A DNA stretch of 64,000 nucleotides, from contig NZ_PJIN01000002.1 of the NCBI RefSeq assembly GCF_002929705.1, positions 527,296 through 591,295 on the forward strand. The letters are read 5' to 3'. Source of the stretch: Arthrobacter sp. N199823 (lineage in GTDB: Bacteria > Actinomycetota > Actinomycetes > Actinomycetales > Micrococcaceae). The notes below the pieces were generated by a model, which was not told the DNA's origin, searched no databases, and saw nothing but the letters and a program-made list of their open reading frames with translations. Within the stretch, counting starts at the first letter, position 1. Every line of letters begins with the position of its first letter. A program made the translations under genes and the position numbers. Below are positions 52,854 through 62,308 of the stretch, piece by piece.

Positions 52854-53789
52854 CTAGCCCCGGATGTCGTCGTAGAGTGCGGTTGAAATGTAGCGTTCAC
52901 CGAAATCGCAGACAACGGCAACGATTAATTTACCAGCGTTCTCCGGGCGTTTGGCCAGTTCGAGTGCTGCCCATACGATGGCGCCGGATGAAATGCCGCC
53001 CAAGATGCCTTCGCGTGCACCCAAATCGCGGGCAACCCGGATTGAATCCTCAATTGTGGCATCAAGGACCTCGTCGTAAATGTCGCGGTCAAGGATCTCT
53101 GGAATAAAGTTAGCGCCCAAGCCCTGGATCTTGTGTGGTCCTGGGGCGCCGCCGTTGAGGATGGCTGAGTCTTTGGGTTCGACCGCCACAATCTGCACAC
53201 TGGGCTTACGTTCCTTGAGTACCTGCCCGACGCCGGTGATGGTTCCACCAGTGCCCACCCCAGCGACGAATATGTCAACGGCACCGTCTGTGTCATCCCA
53301 AACTTCCATCGCAGTGGTGCGGCGGTGGATCTCGGGATTGGCGACGTTGGCGAACTGCTGGGCCCAGATGGCGTTCTCCGTGGTGGCGACAATTTCCTTC
53401 GCCTTCTCAACGGCGCCGCGCATGCCCTCGGAGCCCGGAGTCAAAACAATTTCAGCACCGTAGGCACGCAGCATGACGCGGCGTTCGGTAGACATGGTTT
53501 CCGGCATGGTCAAGATGACCTTGTAGCCGCGTGCAGCCCCCACCATGGCCAGCGCGATACCGGTGTTACCAGAAGTACCTTCGACGATGGTTCCACCGGC
53601 CTTGAGCTCGCCTGAGGCCTCGGCGGCATCAACAATGGCGACACCGATCCGGTCCTTAACGCTGTTGGCTGGGTTGTAGAATTCCAGCTTCACAGCGACC
53701 GTGGCACCAAGGCCCTCGGTCAGGCGGTTCAGGCGCACCAACGGGGTGCCGCCAACCAGCTGGGTGACATTGTCATAAATACGTGCCAT
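52854..53789 (-). CDS. cysK: Cysteine synthase A
   Basis: A 311-residue PLP enzyme that makes cysteine from O-acetylserine and sulfide. PLP Lys in [30 protein letters not shown] substrate loop, and [15 protein letters not shown] phosphate loop. Full length. It precedes cysE by about 230 bp, with a repeat between. Confidence 0.97.
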   Translation of the reverse strand: MARIYDNVTQLVGGTPLVRLNRLTEGLGATVAVKLEFYNPANSVKDRIGVAIVDAAEASGELKAGGTIVEGTSGNTGIALAMVGAARGYKVILTMPETMSTERRVMLRAYGAEIVLTPGSEGMRGAVEKAKEIVATTENAIWAQQFANVANPEIHRRTTAMEVWDDTDGAVDIFVAGVGTGGTITGVGQVLKERKPSVQIVAVEPKDSAILNGGAPGPHKIQGLGANFIPEILDRDIYDEVLDATIEDSIRVARDLGAREGILGGISSGAIVWAALELAKRPENAGKLIVAVVCDFGERYISTALYDDIRG

Positions 53790-53892
53790 GAGTGGTCCTT
53801 AATCTGTCTGTGAAGCGAAGGGATGCGTGCGGTCACCAAAGAACGACCACGCTGAACTTAGTCGTCAGCGTATCGAGTCGCTATGTACTGTT

Positions 53893-54423
53893 CTAGGCGG
53901 TGAGCCACTTCGCGTAATGTTTTCTAACTTTAGAGATTTTAGGGTTGATAATGACCTGGCAATAGCCAACCTCTGGCCGCTGAGCGTAGAAATCCTGGTG
54001 GTACTGCTCCGCGGCATAGGAAACGCCTAGCGGTGACACCTCGGTGACGATGGGATCAGCCCACAGCGGTTGGTTCCGCTCAATGGCAGCCCGGAACTCC
54101 GCTTCCTCGTCCTCGTTGCTGTAGTACATGACCGAGCGGTACTGGGTGCCGGTGTCGTACCCTTGGCGGTTCAAGGTGGTGGGGTCATGCTGGACAAAGA
54201 ACATGTCCAAAATGACGTCCGCCGGGATGATGTTCTCGTCAAAGGTGACAGCAACAACTTCGGCGTGGCCGGTCATTCCTGTGCAAATTTGCTCATAAGT
54301 AGGGTTGGGCAGGGAGCCGCCGGTATACCCGGATACCACCGATTCCACGCCGCGGGTCATCTGATACACGGCATCAAGGCACCAAAAGCAGCCGCCGCCT
54401 AATACAAAAGTCCTCATAGTCAT
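53893..54423 (-). CDS. msrA: Peptide methionine sulfoxide reductase MsrA
   Basis: A 176-residue repair enzyme for methionine-S-sulfoxide. The active-site motif is LGGGCFWCLDAVYQ with Cys12; VVSGYTGG, GHAEVVAVTFD and the HDPTTLNRQGYDTGTQYRS segments are canonical. It stands alone on the minus strand, upstream of cysK. Confidence 0.96.
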   Translation of the reverse strand: MTMRTFVLGGGCFWCLDAVYQMTRGVESVVSGYTGGSLPNPTYEQICTGMTGHAEVVAVTFDENIIPADVILDMFFVQHDPTTLNRQGYDTGTQYRSVMYYSNEDEEAEFRAAIERNQPLWADPIVTEVSPLGVSYAAEQYHQDFYAQRPEVGYCQVIINPKISKVRKHYAKWLTA

Positions 54424-54504
54424 TTATAAGTCATTGTGGGCCCCGATGATTCCCTGACGGCGAATGTGTGCTCTATAGCTCCTGCCCGCAAGTAAGGTAG
54501 GAAC

Positions 54505-55656
54505 ATGAGCAAGGAACCAACTTTTCCCACGTCCGACGCCGGAAGTGCTGCAGGTGCCCACGGCCCCGACACTCCGGAACTGTCGGGTGTTGGCGCAGAC
54601 GCCGCTTTTTCTGCCGCGGAAACCTCTGACCAGGGTGGCTCCGCTGATCAGGCTCACGATGACGCTGGCTTGATCGGTGACGATGAAGGTGGCACGGACG
54701 TTCTGGAATCGGAAGAAGACGTCACCTTCGAAGCTTTCGTCACGAGGCTTGAGGCTGTGCCCGACACCGGGCTCGTGGGGGAGTCGGACCAAGATGTTGA
54801 GCCGGTGAACTCTTTGCAGGCCCCCGTCTTGTCCGATGTCCTCCTCGCTGTAGAAGAACTGTGGCCGGAATCCCTCGCCGAGGAATGGGACCGCGTGGGT
54901 CTCGTGGTGGGGCGCCCCGACGCTGAGATTAGCCGCATCATGTTTGCCGTAGACCCCACACTTGAAGTCATTGACGAGGCGCTGGAATGGGGAGCGCAGC
55001 TGCTCATTACCCACCACCCGCTGCTCCTCAAGGGCGTTAATTCCGTGGCCGCCACTACGGGCAAGGGCCGAGCCATTCACAGCCTGATTGAGGGTGGCTG
55101 CGCTCTGTTGACGGTCCACACCAACGGTGACAGCGCCGTGGGGGGCGTCTCCGACGTTCTGGCTGACATCCTGAAACTGGACGATGTCCTGCCGCTTATG
55201 CCAGCACGCAATGGACTGGCTGAAGAAGGAATTGGCCGGGTGGGGTTCCTGCCCAATCCTGAGAAGCTCGGTGACCTGGCTGCCAAGGTTTTCCTTACTC
55301 TGCCCGCAGTGGCCGGGGGCGTGCGCGTCTCTGGCGAGAAGGACGCGCTAGTTCGCAAAGTTGCTGTCTGTGGCGGCGCCGGCGATAGCCTCTTTGATGC
55401 TGTACGAGCCAGCGACGCCGATGTGTTTGTCACTGCCGATCTGCGCCACCACCCGGCCTCCGAGGCCCGTGAGGCGCGACTTGATGGACGGCCCTACCTG
55501 ATTGATCTTTCCCACTTTGCCAGCGAATGGTTGTGGCTGCCCAATGCCATGGTGGCTCTGGGCAACGTACTCGGTGACCAAGGGTTTGCTGCAGAATTGG
55601 CGCTGAGCCAGACCAATACCGATCCGTGGGACTTTATTCTTACTCCCGGGAACTAG
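54505..55656 (+). CDS. Nif3-like dinuclear metal centre protein (NIF3/YbgI family)
   Basis: A 383-residue protein, about 100 longer than usual. The Nif3 domain starts near residue 107 (LSDVLLAVEELWPESLAEEWDRVGL), with metal ligands in LLITHHPLLLKG and TVHTNGDSA (HTNLD is commoner) and later DLSHFASEW. The N-terminal 105 residues are acidic and low-complexity. ATG after TAAGGTAGG. The next gene, a DUF164 coiled-coil protein, is its usual partner in actinobacteria. The biochemical role is not settled. Confidence 0.88.
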   Translation: MSKEPTFPTSDAGSAAGAHGPDTPELSGVGADAAFSAAETSDQGGSADQAHDDAGLIGDDEGGTDVLESEEDVTFEAFVTRLEAVPDTGLVGESDQDVEPVNSLQAPVLSDVLLAVEELWPESLAEEWDRVGLVVGRPDAEISRIMFAVDPTLEVIDEALEWGAQLLITHHPLLLKGVNSVAATTGKGRAIHSLIEGGCALLTVHTNGDSAVGGVSDVLADILKLDDVLPLMPARNGLAEEGIGRVGFLPNPEKLGDLAAKVFLTLPAVAGGVRVSGEKDALVRKVAVCGGAGDSLFDAVRASDADVFVTADLRHHPASEAREARLDGRPYLIDLSHFASEWLWLPNAMVALGNVLGDQGFAAELALSQTNTDPWDFILTPGN

Positions 55657-55708
55657 CGCCTAAACTTAAGTACATATCGCATCACCTTGATGCAGCAGGA
55701 GGAGTTAC

Positions 55709-56446
55709 ATGGCTAAGGCAGCACCGGCCGAGCAAATGCGTTTGCTCGAGGTTCAGGTATTGGACGGCAAATTGCGGGCACTTGATGTTCAGGCAAAGGC
55801 GTTGAAGGAAGACCCCAGGTTGCCGGATCTCCATGCAGGAGTCACGGTAGCGAAGAGCGATCAGGTGGTTCTGGACACGGCCGTCAGCGACGCTCAGCGG
55901 GCGCTGACCAAGTCTGAAGATGATGTTGCCGCCGTTGTGGCACGGATTGAGCGCGACGAGGCCAAGCTGAACAGCGGCACCGGCCTGTCCAAGGACCTCA
56001 TGGCGTTGCAGAGCGAAATTGAATCGCTGACGCGGCGCCGCAGTGAACTTGAAGACGTTGAACTCGAAGCCATGGAAGCCTTCGAGTCGGCAACGGCTAA
56101 AGCTCAGGCCGAACGTGATCTGGTGACCCAGATGCAGAGCGTCCTTGACGAAGTTCTGGATGAGGTGCGCAGCAAGCTCGGCGGGCTCAAGATGGAACGC
56201 GATGCCATTCTGGCAGAACGTGCCGAGTTGGCGGCTACCTTTGAGCCTGCACTCATGGCCATCTACGACCGTTCGCTGGCCAAGTACGGCGTGGGCGCAG
56301 CGCGCCTGTTCCACGGCAAGTCCGAAGGTTCCGGCATGCACATTAGCGCCGGTGACTTGGCTGAGATCAAGAAGGCCAGCCCCGAAACCATCGTGATGTG
56401 CCCGGATTCCGGTGCCATCCTGGTCCGCTCGGAGGAGTGGAGCTAG
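55709..56446 (+). CDS. Coiled-coil DUF164-type protein with degenerate zinc ribbon
   Basis: A 245-residue protein: a long coiled coil (about residues 8-170) then a short C-terminal domain that in relatives is a C4 zinc ribbon. Here the first CxxC reads SEGS (Ser205, Ser208) and the second reads CPDS (Cys231, Ser234), so three of four ligands are gone. It may no longer bind zinc. It follows the Nif3-like gene by 52 bp, the normal order. ATG after AGGAGGAG. Confidence 0.85.
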   Translation: MAKAAPAEQMRLLEVQVLDGKLRALDVQAKALKEDPRLPDLHAGVTVAKSDQVVLDTAVSDAQRALTKSEDDVAAVVARIERDEAKLNSGTGLSKDLMALQSEIESLTRRRSELEDVELEAMEAFESATAKAQAERDLVTQMQSVLDEVLDEVRSKLGGLKMERDAILAERAELAATFEPALMAIYDRSLAKYGVGAARLFHGKSEGSGMHISAGDLAEIKKASPETIVMCPDSGAILVRSEEWS

Positions 56447-56463
56447 CCAGCTCGAGAGCTAGC

Positions 56464-56512
56464 GAAAGGCTGCGGCCGGCCCGGCATTTGCCAGGGCCAG
56501 CCGCAGCCTTTC
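56464..56512. terminator. Bidirectional terminator
   Basis: GAAAGGCTGCGGC pairs with GCCGCAGCCTTTC between the convergent DUF164-type and yaaA genes. Confidence 0.85.
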
Positions 56513-56531
56513 TTGTTAACCGTCTAAGCGG

Positions 56532-57296
56532 TTAGTCATTCAGGATGATGTTCAAGGTGTGTGCCTTGCGCGGGGTGCCTGGCACGAGTTCCACGATCCA
56601 TCGTTCCGCGGCCGCCTTCGCCAACTGGGCCGGGGTCTCCGGCGCCTTACCGCGGCGGGTCAGCAGGTGCCGGGCCAGTTCCCCACGGGTGTGCTTGGCG
56701 AAGTGTGAGACGACTTTGCGGACGCCGTCGCGCTCGGTGAAGACATTGACCGCCACCGTCCGGGCTGGATCTGGAACCCACGCCGCGGCATATGTGCTGG
56801 AACGGCAATCCACCAGCAGATGGTTCTCCGAGTGATCCGCCAGGGCCGCGGCCAGTTGTGGTTTCCAGTAGCTGGCCAGCTTGCCCACCCCGGGCAGACC
56901 GACCGACATGGAGAGCCTGTAGGCGGGAATGCTGTCGGCAAAGCCCACGGCTCCCCACAGCCCCGAGACAACAACAACAGCGGCATCGGCCTTGCGCTTT
57001 TGCGCGGGGGTCAGGCTGGGGTAGCCCAGGGCATCGAACAGCACGCCCGTGTAGATGCTGTGGGCGGGGGCGGCGGGCTCGTGGGCCAGCCGGGTGTTGC
57101 GGCTGACCTCGTGGACCAGTGTTGCTCCCACACCCAATTGACTGAGGGCATCGTCCTGCCCGGACACCTCGGCCAGAGCCGCGGCAACCCGTTGCCGCGC
57201 CTCGGTGAGGGACGGGAAACTGAGCGCGGCCAGATCAACCGGGGATCCGGCGTCGGGCGGGGTCTTACCTTCAGAGGGGGGAAGCAAAATTAGCAC
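56532..57296 (-). CDS. yaaA: Peroxide stress protein YaaA (DUF328)
   Basis: A 254-residue protein that limits intracellular iron and DNA damage during peroxide stress in E. coli. N-terminal LILLPPSEGKTPP, then YTGVLFDALGY, and HFAKHTRGELARHLL near the end. GTG start. It converges on the DUF164-type gene and is divergent from gapB. Confidence 0.92.
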   Translation of the reverse strand: MLILLPPSEGKTPPDAGSPVDLAALSFPSLTEARQRVAAALAEVSGQDDALSQLGVGATLVHEVSRNTRLAHEPAAPAHSIYTGVLFDALGYPSLTPAQKRKADAAVVVVSGLWGAVGFADSIPAYRLSMSVGLPGVGKLASYWKPQLAAALADHSENHLLVDCRSSTYAAAWVPDPARTVAVNVFTERDGVRKVVSHFAKHTRGELARHLLTRRGKAPETPAQLAKAAAERWIVELVPGTPRKAHTLNIILND

Positions 57297-57348
57297 CGTT
57301 CGAGCCTACAGCTACGGTGAACCCCACGTGTCAGCTCCGCCCCTTCCT

Positions 57349-57405
57349 CGAAAGGTGAGTAGTTGGCAATCCTGGGCGTAAACATTGCCATCTACTCACC
57401 TTTCG
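57349..57405. repeat. Long inverted repeat in the yaaA-gapB divergent region
   Basis: CGAAAGGTGAGTAG and CTACTCACCTTTCG flank an inner TGGCAAT/ATTGCCA pair, giving a stem of about 21 bp with a 13-nt loop. It sits between two divergent promoters, so a terminator role is unlikely. Confidence 0.75.
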
Positions 57406-57427
57406 CGGGGGAGGATCGCGAAAAAGT

Positions 57428-57453
57428 TAGACCGGTCTAGTGAGTGCGCTCAC
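57428..57453. promoter_or_regulatory. Operator-like palindromes before gapB
   Basis: A perfect palindrome, TAGACCGGTCTA, is followed by AGTGAG-TGCG-CTCACT. The first has the form of TetR-type operators. They lie about 90-110 bp ahead of the GAPDH gene. Confidence 0.5.
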
Positions 57454-57537
57454 TGAACTCGCCGGTAATAGCCGCCCCCTGCGACACTAGAAAATGCTTG
57501 AACCAAGGGTGTTTCAAGCTGAAAGAGGGTAAGTACA

Positions 57538-59028
57538 GTGGTGCAAGAACTCGTGGCAAACAACTCCGATGCCGTCCTGGATTCCTGGATTGGACGCGAG
57601 ACCATGGCAGAGGCCATGATTCCGCTCATCGGCAAGCTGTATCGGGACAACAATGTCCTGACCAACATTCACGGCCGGTCATTGATCAACCAATCGGTCA
57701 TCAGTCTGTTGAAGGCTCACCGCTTTGCCCGTCAGATCGACGAGGTTGAACTTCCCCTGGAAGAGACCCTGCCGCTATTGCGGGCTCTGGTAACCCTGGA
57801 ACTGGGTGCCGCATCGCTGGATCTGGCCCGCTTGAACGCCGGCTTCAAAGCCTCGGATGACGAGTCTCTGGAAACGTTCCTGCGCACCGAGCTGGCCGAC
57901 GTCGTTGACCGTTTCGGCGCCGACGAACGCACTAGCACCGATGTGGTCCTCTACGGCTTTGGCCGCATCGGCCGCCTGCTAGCCCGCATCCTCATTGAAC
58001 ACTCCGGCGGCGGCCACGGTCTGCGACTGCGCGCCATCGTGGTCCGCAGCGGCGGCGACATGGACCTGACCAAGCGTGCCAGCCTGCTCCGCCGTGACTC
58101 CGTCCACGGCCCGTTCAACGGCACCATTACCGTGGACCACGAGAACAACATCATCCAGGCCAACGGCACCGCCATCCAGGTCATTTACTCGGACAGCCCG
58201 GCCACTATTGACTACACGAGCTTCGGCATCAACAACGCCCTGGTCGTGGATAACACGGGCCGCTGGCGTGACGAGGAAGGCTTGTCGCAGCACCTGTTGA
58301 GCACGGGCGTGGCTCGTGTTCTGCTGACAGCTCCGGGCAAGGGCTCGCTGAAGAACGTGGTGCACGGGATCAACCACGGCACCATCACGGCAGAGGACAA
58401 GATTGTCACCGCCGCTTCCTGCACCACGAACGCCATCACCCCGGTCCTGAAGGTCCTCAATGACAAGTACGGCATTGTGCACGGCCACGTGGAGACCGTG
58501 CACTCCTTCACGAATGACCAGAACCTGACGGACAACTTCCACAAGGGAGACCGTCGCGGACGTTCGGCAGCGCTGAACATGGTGCTGACCGAAACTGGTG
58601 CCGCCAAGGCTGTGGCCAAGGCCCTGCCCGAGCTCGAGGGCAAGCTGACCGGCAACTCCATCCGCGTCCCCACCCCCAACGTGTCGATGGCAATCCTGAA
58701 CCTGACGTTGGAAAACGCCACCACCAAGGATGAGGTCAACACCTACCTGCGCGAGGTGTCGCTGCACTCGGGACTGCGCAAGCAGATCGACTTCATTGAT
58801 TCCCCGGAAGTGGTCTCCAGCGACTTCGTGGGCTCGCGCCGGGCCGGAATTGTGGATGGCCTGGCCACCATCAGCACCAACAAAAACCTGGTCCTCTACG
58901 TTTGGTACGACAACGAGTTCGGCTACAGCTGCCAGGTAGTGCGCGTCATGGAGGAAATGGCAGGGGTTCACCCGCGCCCCTTCCCCTCCCTGGACGCGTC
59001 CGCTGTGCCAGCCACCGCGCAGGTTTAG
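57538..59028 (+). CDS. gapB: Glyceraldehyde-3-phosphate dehydrogenase, long GapB-type
   Basis: A 496-residue GAPDH with an N-terminal extension of about 130 residues before the Rossmann domain (VVLYGFGRIGRLLARIL, residue 137 on). Catalytic Cys295 in TAASCTTNAITP. The C-terminal VWYDNEFGYSCQVVRV is canonical. This long form resembles Corynebacterium GapB, linked to gluconeogenesis and NADP use; cofactor preference here is inferred only. GTG start after AAAGAGGG, with a second GTG directly after it. Confidence 0.9.
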   Translation: MVQELVANNSDAVLDSWIGRETMAEAMIPLIGKLYRDNNVLTNIHGRSLINQSVISLLKAHRFARQIDEVELPLEETLPLLRALVTLELGAASLDLARLNAGFKASDDESLETFLRTELADVVDRFGADERTSTDVVLYGFGRIGRLLARILIEHSGGGHGLRLRAIVVRSGGDMDLTKRASLLRRDSVHGPFNGTITVDHENNIIQANGTAIQVIYSDSPATIDYTSFGINNALVVDNTGRWRDEEGLSQHLLSTGVARVLLTAPGKGSLKNVVHGINHGTITAEDKIVTAASCTTNAITPVLKVLNDKYGIVHGHVETVHSFTNDQNLTDNFHKGDRRGRSAALNMVLTETGAAKAVAKALPELEGKLTGNSIRVPTPNVSMAILNLTLENATTKDEVNTYLREVSLHSGLRKQIDFIDSPEVVSSDFVGSRRAGIVDGLATISTNKNLVLYVWYDNEFGYSCQVVRVMEEMAGVHPRPFPSLDASAVPATAQV

Positions 59029-59048
59029 CCGAGGCAGCCAACTCAGGC

Positions 59049-59080
59049 TCCGGCGTCGGACATCAATGGTCGACGCCGGA
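59049..59080 (+). terminator. Hairpin after gapB
   Basis: TCCGGCGTCG pairs with CGACGCCGGA around GACATCAATGGT. No T-run. Confidence 0.6.
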
Positions 59081-59155
59081 TAGCCGCCTTTGCGCCAGAG
59101 CTCACCAAAGGCGCGATTCTGTCGAGTGAGCGTGGACGAATCGACTAGACTTAGT

Positions 59156-59546
59156 CACTGGATAGGGCAGCTAGGCAACCGCGCGTCACGCAAGTGGCTC
59201 GAGGAACGTCCGGGCTCCACAGAACAGGGTGGTGGGTAACGCCCACTCGGGGTAACCCGCAGGACAGTGCCACAGAGAATAGACCGCCTGCACGGCTTCG
59301 TACTGGAGCAGGTAAGGGTGAAACGGTGGTGTAAGAGACCACCAGTTCCCTAGGTGACTAGGGAAGCTAGGTAAACCCCACCCGGAGCAAGGCCAGACAG
59401 GGCATGATTGAGGGCTGTTCGCCCGAGTGCCTGGGTAGGCTGCTAGAGGGCGTCGGCAACGGCGTTCGTAGATGGATGGTTGCCTCTCTGCCGCGGGTAA
59501 CTGCGGCGGATGACAAAACCCGGCGTAACGGCTGCCCTATCCAATT
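59156..59546 (+). ncRNA. rnpB: RNase P RNA (M1 RNA), bacterial class A
   Basis: The catalytic RNA that trims tRNA 5' ends. Conserved core segments are clear: GAGGAACGTCCGGGCTCCAC, ACAGAGAATAGACCGCC, GGTAAGGGTGAAACGGTGG followed by TGTAAGAGACCACCA, and GATGGATGGTTGCC. The 5' GGATAGGGCAG (59160-59170) pairs with CTGCCCTATCC (59532-59542), which sets the ends within a few bases. Confidence 0.96.
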
Positions 59547-59707
59547 AACTCGTGATATTCCCCGTGAATCTGCGGATTTTGCGCCTGTGGATAACCCGGC
59601 GCATGGAGTTCACTTTCTCCCTAGACTTAAACCCATCATGATTCACCGTTTCCGGAACAACCAACAGGTGGGTCAGATCCTAAGACGGGTCAGGGGCGGG
59701 GTGGTTG

Positions 59708-60508
59708 ATGTCACGGCATGCGCAAGCGCCCCCTGCGCGCCCGCTGCGCCCAGCGCGCCCGCCCCTTGCCGCTACTGCCTTATTGCTGGTTCTGGTGGCA
59801 GTGGTCTTGACTGGCTGGCTGCACACCTCCGGCCGCTGGCCTTTTACGCCCGACGCCGGTCCGCCGCCTAGCCTGGCCTCCTCACCTCCCGGTTTGGGGC
59901 AGCCCGTCATTGTGGTGGGCACCGGAACGGCCCTGGCCCTCTTGGATACTCTTGTTGTGAAGGGCAAATCGCCTGGCAATGACTACCAGCGCAGTGCCTT
60001 TGGCGAGGCGTGGTTGGATGCCGACGCCAACGGCTGCGACACCCGCAACGACATCCTGCGTCGGGACATGAGCAACTCGGCCTTCACGGCCGGATCCGGG
60101 TGCTTGCTGGCCTCAGGAACGTTGGCCGAGCCCTACACCGGGAGTGAAGTTTCATTTCAGCGCGGCAAGGACAGCAGCGAGGCCGTACAAATCGACCACG
60201 TGGTGGCTCTGGGCAACGCCTGGAAAACGGGCGCCGCCGCGCTGACGCCCGTGCAGCGCCAGAGTCTGGCCAATGACCCGTTGAACCTGCTTGCCGTGGA
60301 TGGACAGGCAAACCAGGACAAGTCCGACGGCGATGCCGCCACGTGGCTGCCCCCGTCGAAAAAGTTCCGGTGTCATTATGTGGCCCGGCAGATTTCCGTC
60401 AAGGTGGCCTACCAGCTCTGGGTCACCCCTGCTGAAAAGGCCGCCATGCAGCGCGTGCTGGGACTGTGCCCGCAACAAAAAAGCCTGCCCTCCGGCTACC
60501 TCCCGTAG
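59708..60508 (+). CDS. Secreted or membrane-anchored HNH nuclease (DUF1524 type)
   Basis: A 266-residue protein with one N-terminal hydrophobic segment (about 20-40), so exported or anchored outside. The nuclease core is QIDHVVALGNAWKTGA, followed by NDPLNLLAVDGQANQDKSDG and ATWLPP, as in DUF1524 secreted HNH proteins of actinobacteria. Two cysteines (NGCDTRND, SGCLLASG) may form a disulfide. Start at ATG 59708 or the TTG just before. Probably used for DNA scavenging or defence outside the cell. Confidence 0.82.
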   Translation: MSRHAQAPPARPLRPARPPLAATALLLVLVAVVLTGWLHTSGRWPFTPDAGPPPSLASSPPGLGQPVIVVGTGTALALLDTLVVKGKSPGNDYQRSAFGEAWLDADANGCDTRNDILRRDMSNSAFTAGSGCLLASGTLAEPYTGSEVSFQRGKDSSEAVQIDHVVALGNAWKTGAAALTPVQRQSLANDPLNLLAVDGQANQDKSDGDAATWLPPSKKFRCHYVARQISVKVAYQLWVTPAEKAAMQRVLGLCPQQKSLPSGYLP

Positions 60509-60536
60509 GGGGAGGCTGCGTGAGGGCAGGCTCTTT
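60482..60536 (+). terminator. Terminator overlapping the nuclease stop codon
   Basis: AGCCTGCCCTC pairs with GAGGGCAGGCT, with an inner CCTCCC/GGGAGG pair. The nuclease stop TAG lies inside the loop region; CTTTT follows. Confidence 0.85.
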
Positions 60537-60563
60537 TGGATCCGCGAGGGAATCGCTGCGGTG

Positions 60564-62168
60564 CTACATCTTGGTGCCGATCTCGGTCAGCGGCAGCTCC
60601 GGGTGGTTCTTTTCCACGCGGCGCATGGCCCAAATGTCATTGAACAGGGCCAGGAATTCACCGTCGCTGCGCTCCAGCACCTCAGCGCCGTGGACATTGG
60701 CCAGCACGGCTGTGGCGTCCGCCGTCGTCAATCTGGCGAGGGAGTAGGGGAGGCGTTCCAGACGCATGGGGGCGTTGAAATCGTGGTGCATCCTGTCATC
60801 CACCACCTCAAACTGCATGGGTCCGACGGCGGCCAGCACCGGCGCCTGGTCTCCGCGCAGATCCGAGCGGAGCACCTGGATGACGCCTTCGTGTTCGAGC
60901 TGTTCGATCCCGCGGCGGAACTGCTTGTACTTGCTGGGGTCCTTAGAGCGGGCCACCTGGAAGTGTTCCGGGGCGAACAGCGGGATGGCCGGGTATTCCA
61001 CTGACTCCTCGACGAACAAGGAATCGCCCACGCGCAGCGCCGAGGCGTTGACAAGGCCCACCACGTCACCGGGGAAAGCAGTGTCGATAACCTCCCGATC
61101 GCGGCCAAAAACCTGCTGCGCATACTTGGTGGCGAAGGACTTGCCGGTGCGGGTCTGAGTGACCACCATGCCGCGCTCAAACATGCCCGAGCAGACACGG
61201 ACAAACGCCACATGGTCACGGTGCGCCTGGTTCATGCCCGCCTGAACCTTGAAGACAAATCCGGAGAACGGGGCGTCAATGGGGCGGGCGCTGCCATCGA
61301 CATCGGGGCGGGGCGCGGGCGGCGGGGCAAAGTCCACCAGTGTGTCCAAAATCTGCTTGACACCAAAGTTCAGCGCCGCCGAGGAGAACAGCAGGGGAGT
61401 AGCCTTGCCGGCGTAAAACGCCTCCAGATCCAGGGGCGCGTCTTCGTCGATGACCAAGGACGCCTCATCGATGGAATCGCTCCACGCGACCCCTTCAGAT
61501 GCGGCAGCCTCTTCGGGTGTCAGGATCTCGGTCAGTGCAATCTGCGCTCCGGAGCTGTTGCGAGCAAACTTCGCGAACTCGTTGCGGCGTACATCCCACA
61601 CGCCACGGAAGTCACCGGCAATGCCAATGGCCCACGTCAGCGGCATCGGTGTCAGACCCGTGCGCTCGGTGATCTCATCCATGAGCTCCAGCGGGTCAAG
61701 TCCCGGACGGTCCCACTTGTTGATCACTGTGATGATGGGCAGGTTGCGCTGGCGGCAGACCTCGAACAACTTCATGGTCTGAGTTTCCAGACCCTTACCG
61801 GCATCTACGAGCATGACGGCGCAGTCCACGGCTGCCAGCACGCGGTACGTGTCCTCGGAGAAGTCGGCGTGGCCGGGGGTGTCCAGCAAGTTGATGACGG
61901 TGTCGCGGTAGGAGAACTGCAGCGCCGCTGAGCTGATCGAGATACCGCGGTCCTTCTCCATCTGTTGCCAGTCCGAGATGGTGTCCTTACGGTTCGACTT
62001 GCCGTTCGTCGCGCCAGCCGTGCCGATGACCTTCGCATGCAGGGCCAGGGCTTCGGTCAGCGTGGACTTACCGGCATCCGGGTGCGAGATGACGGCGAAC
62101 GTTCTGCGACGCTCCGCCTGGCCGGAAATTTCGGTGGCGCGGGCGGGGGACTGGGCCGGAGAGGACAC
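60564..62168 (-). CDS. prfC: Peptide chain release factor 3
   Basis: A 534-residue translational GTPase that recycles RF1 and RF2. G1 is VISHPDAGKSTLTEAL (about 26), then NLLDTPGHADFSEDTYR, TVINKWDRPGLDP and SSAALNFGVKQ. Full length. GTG start after GAAAGTAG. Convergent with the nuclease gene. Confidence 0.96.
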   Translation of the reverse strand: MSSPAQSPARATEISGQAERRRTFAVISHPDAGKSTLTEALALHAKVIGTAGATNGKSNRKDTISDWQQMEKDRGISISSAALQFSYRDTVINLLDTPGHADFSEDTYRVLAAVDCAVMLVDAGKGLETQTMKLFEVCRQRNLPIITVINKWDRPGLDPLELMDEITERTGLTPMPLTWAIGIAGDFRGVWDVRRNEFAKFARNSSGAQIALTEILTPEEAAASEGVAWSDSIDEASLVIDEDAPLDLEAFYAGKATPLLFSSAALNFGVKQILDTLVDFAPPPAPRPDVDGSARPIDAPFSGFVFKVQAGMNQAHRDHVAFVRVCSGMFERGMVVTQTRTGKSFATKYAQQVFGRDREVIDTAFPGDVVGLVNASALRVGDSLFVEESVEYPAIPLFAPEHFQVARSKDPSKYKQFRRGIEQLEHEGVIQVLRSDLRGDQAPVLAAVGPMQFEVVDDRMHHDFNAPMRLERLPYSLARLTTADATAVLANVHGAEVLERSDGEFLALFNDIWAMRRVEKNHPELPLTEIGTKM

Positions 62169-62308
62169 AAGACTACTTTCTAGCGATAAAGAATTTGTTC
62201 AGGCAACGTAAAGAGGGCGCAATGATCTAGTTTACCGTAGCCTGCGGCTGTCTTTGGTGGCAGGCACGACGGCGGCTCCCGCGGCTGGGCGCGCGTGCTC
62301 ACCGCTGG

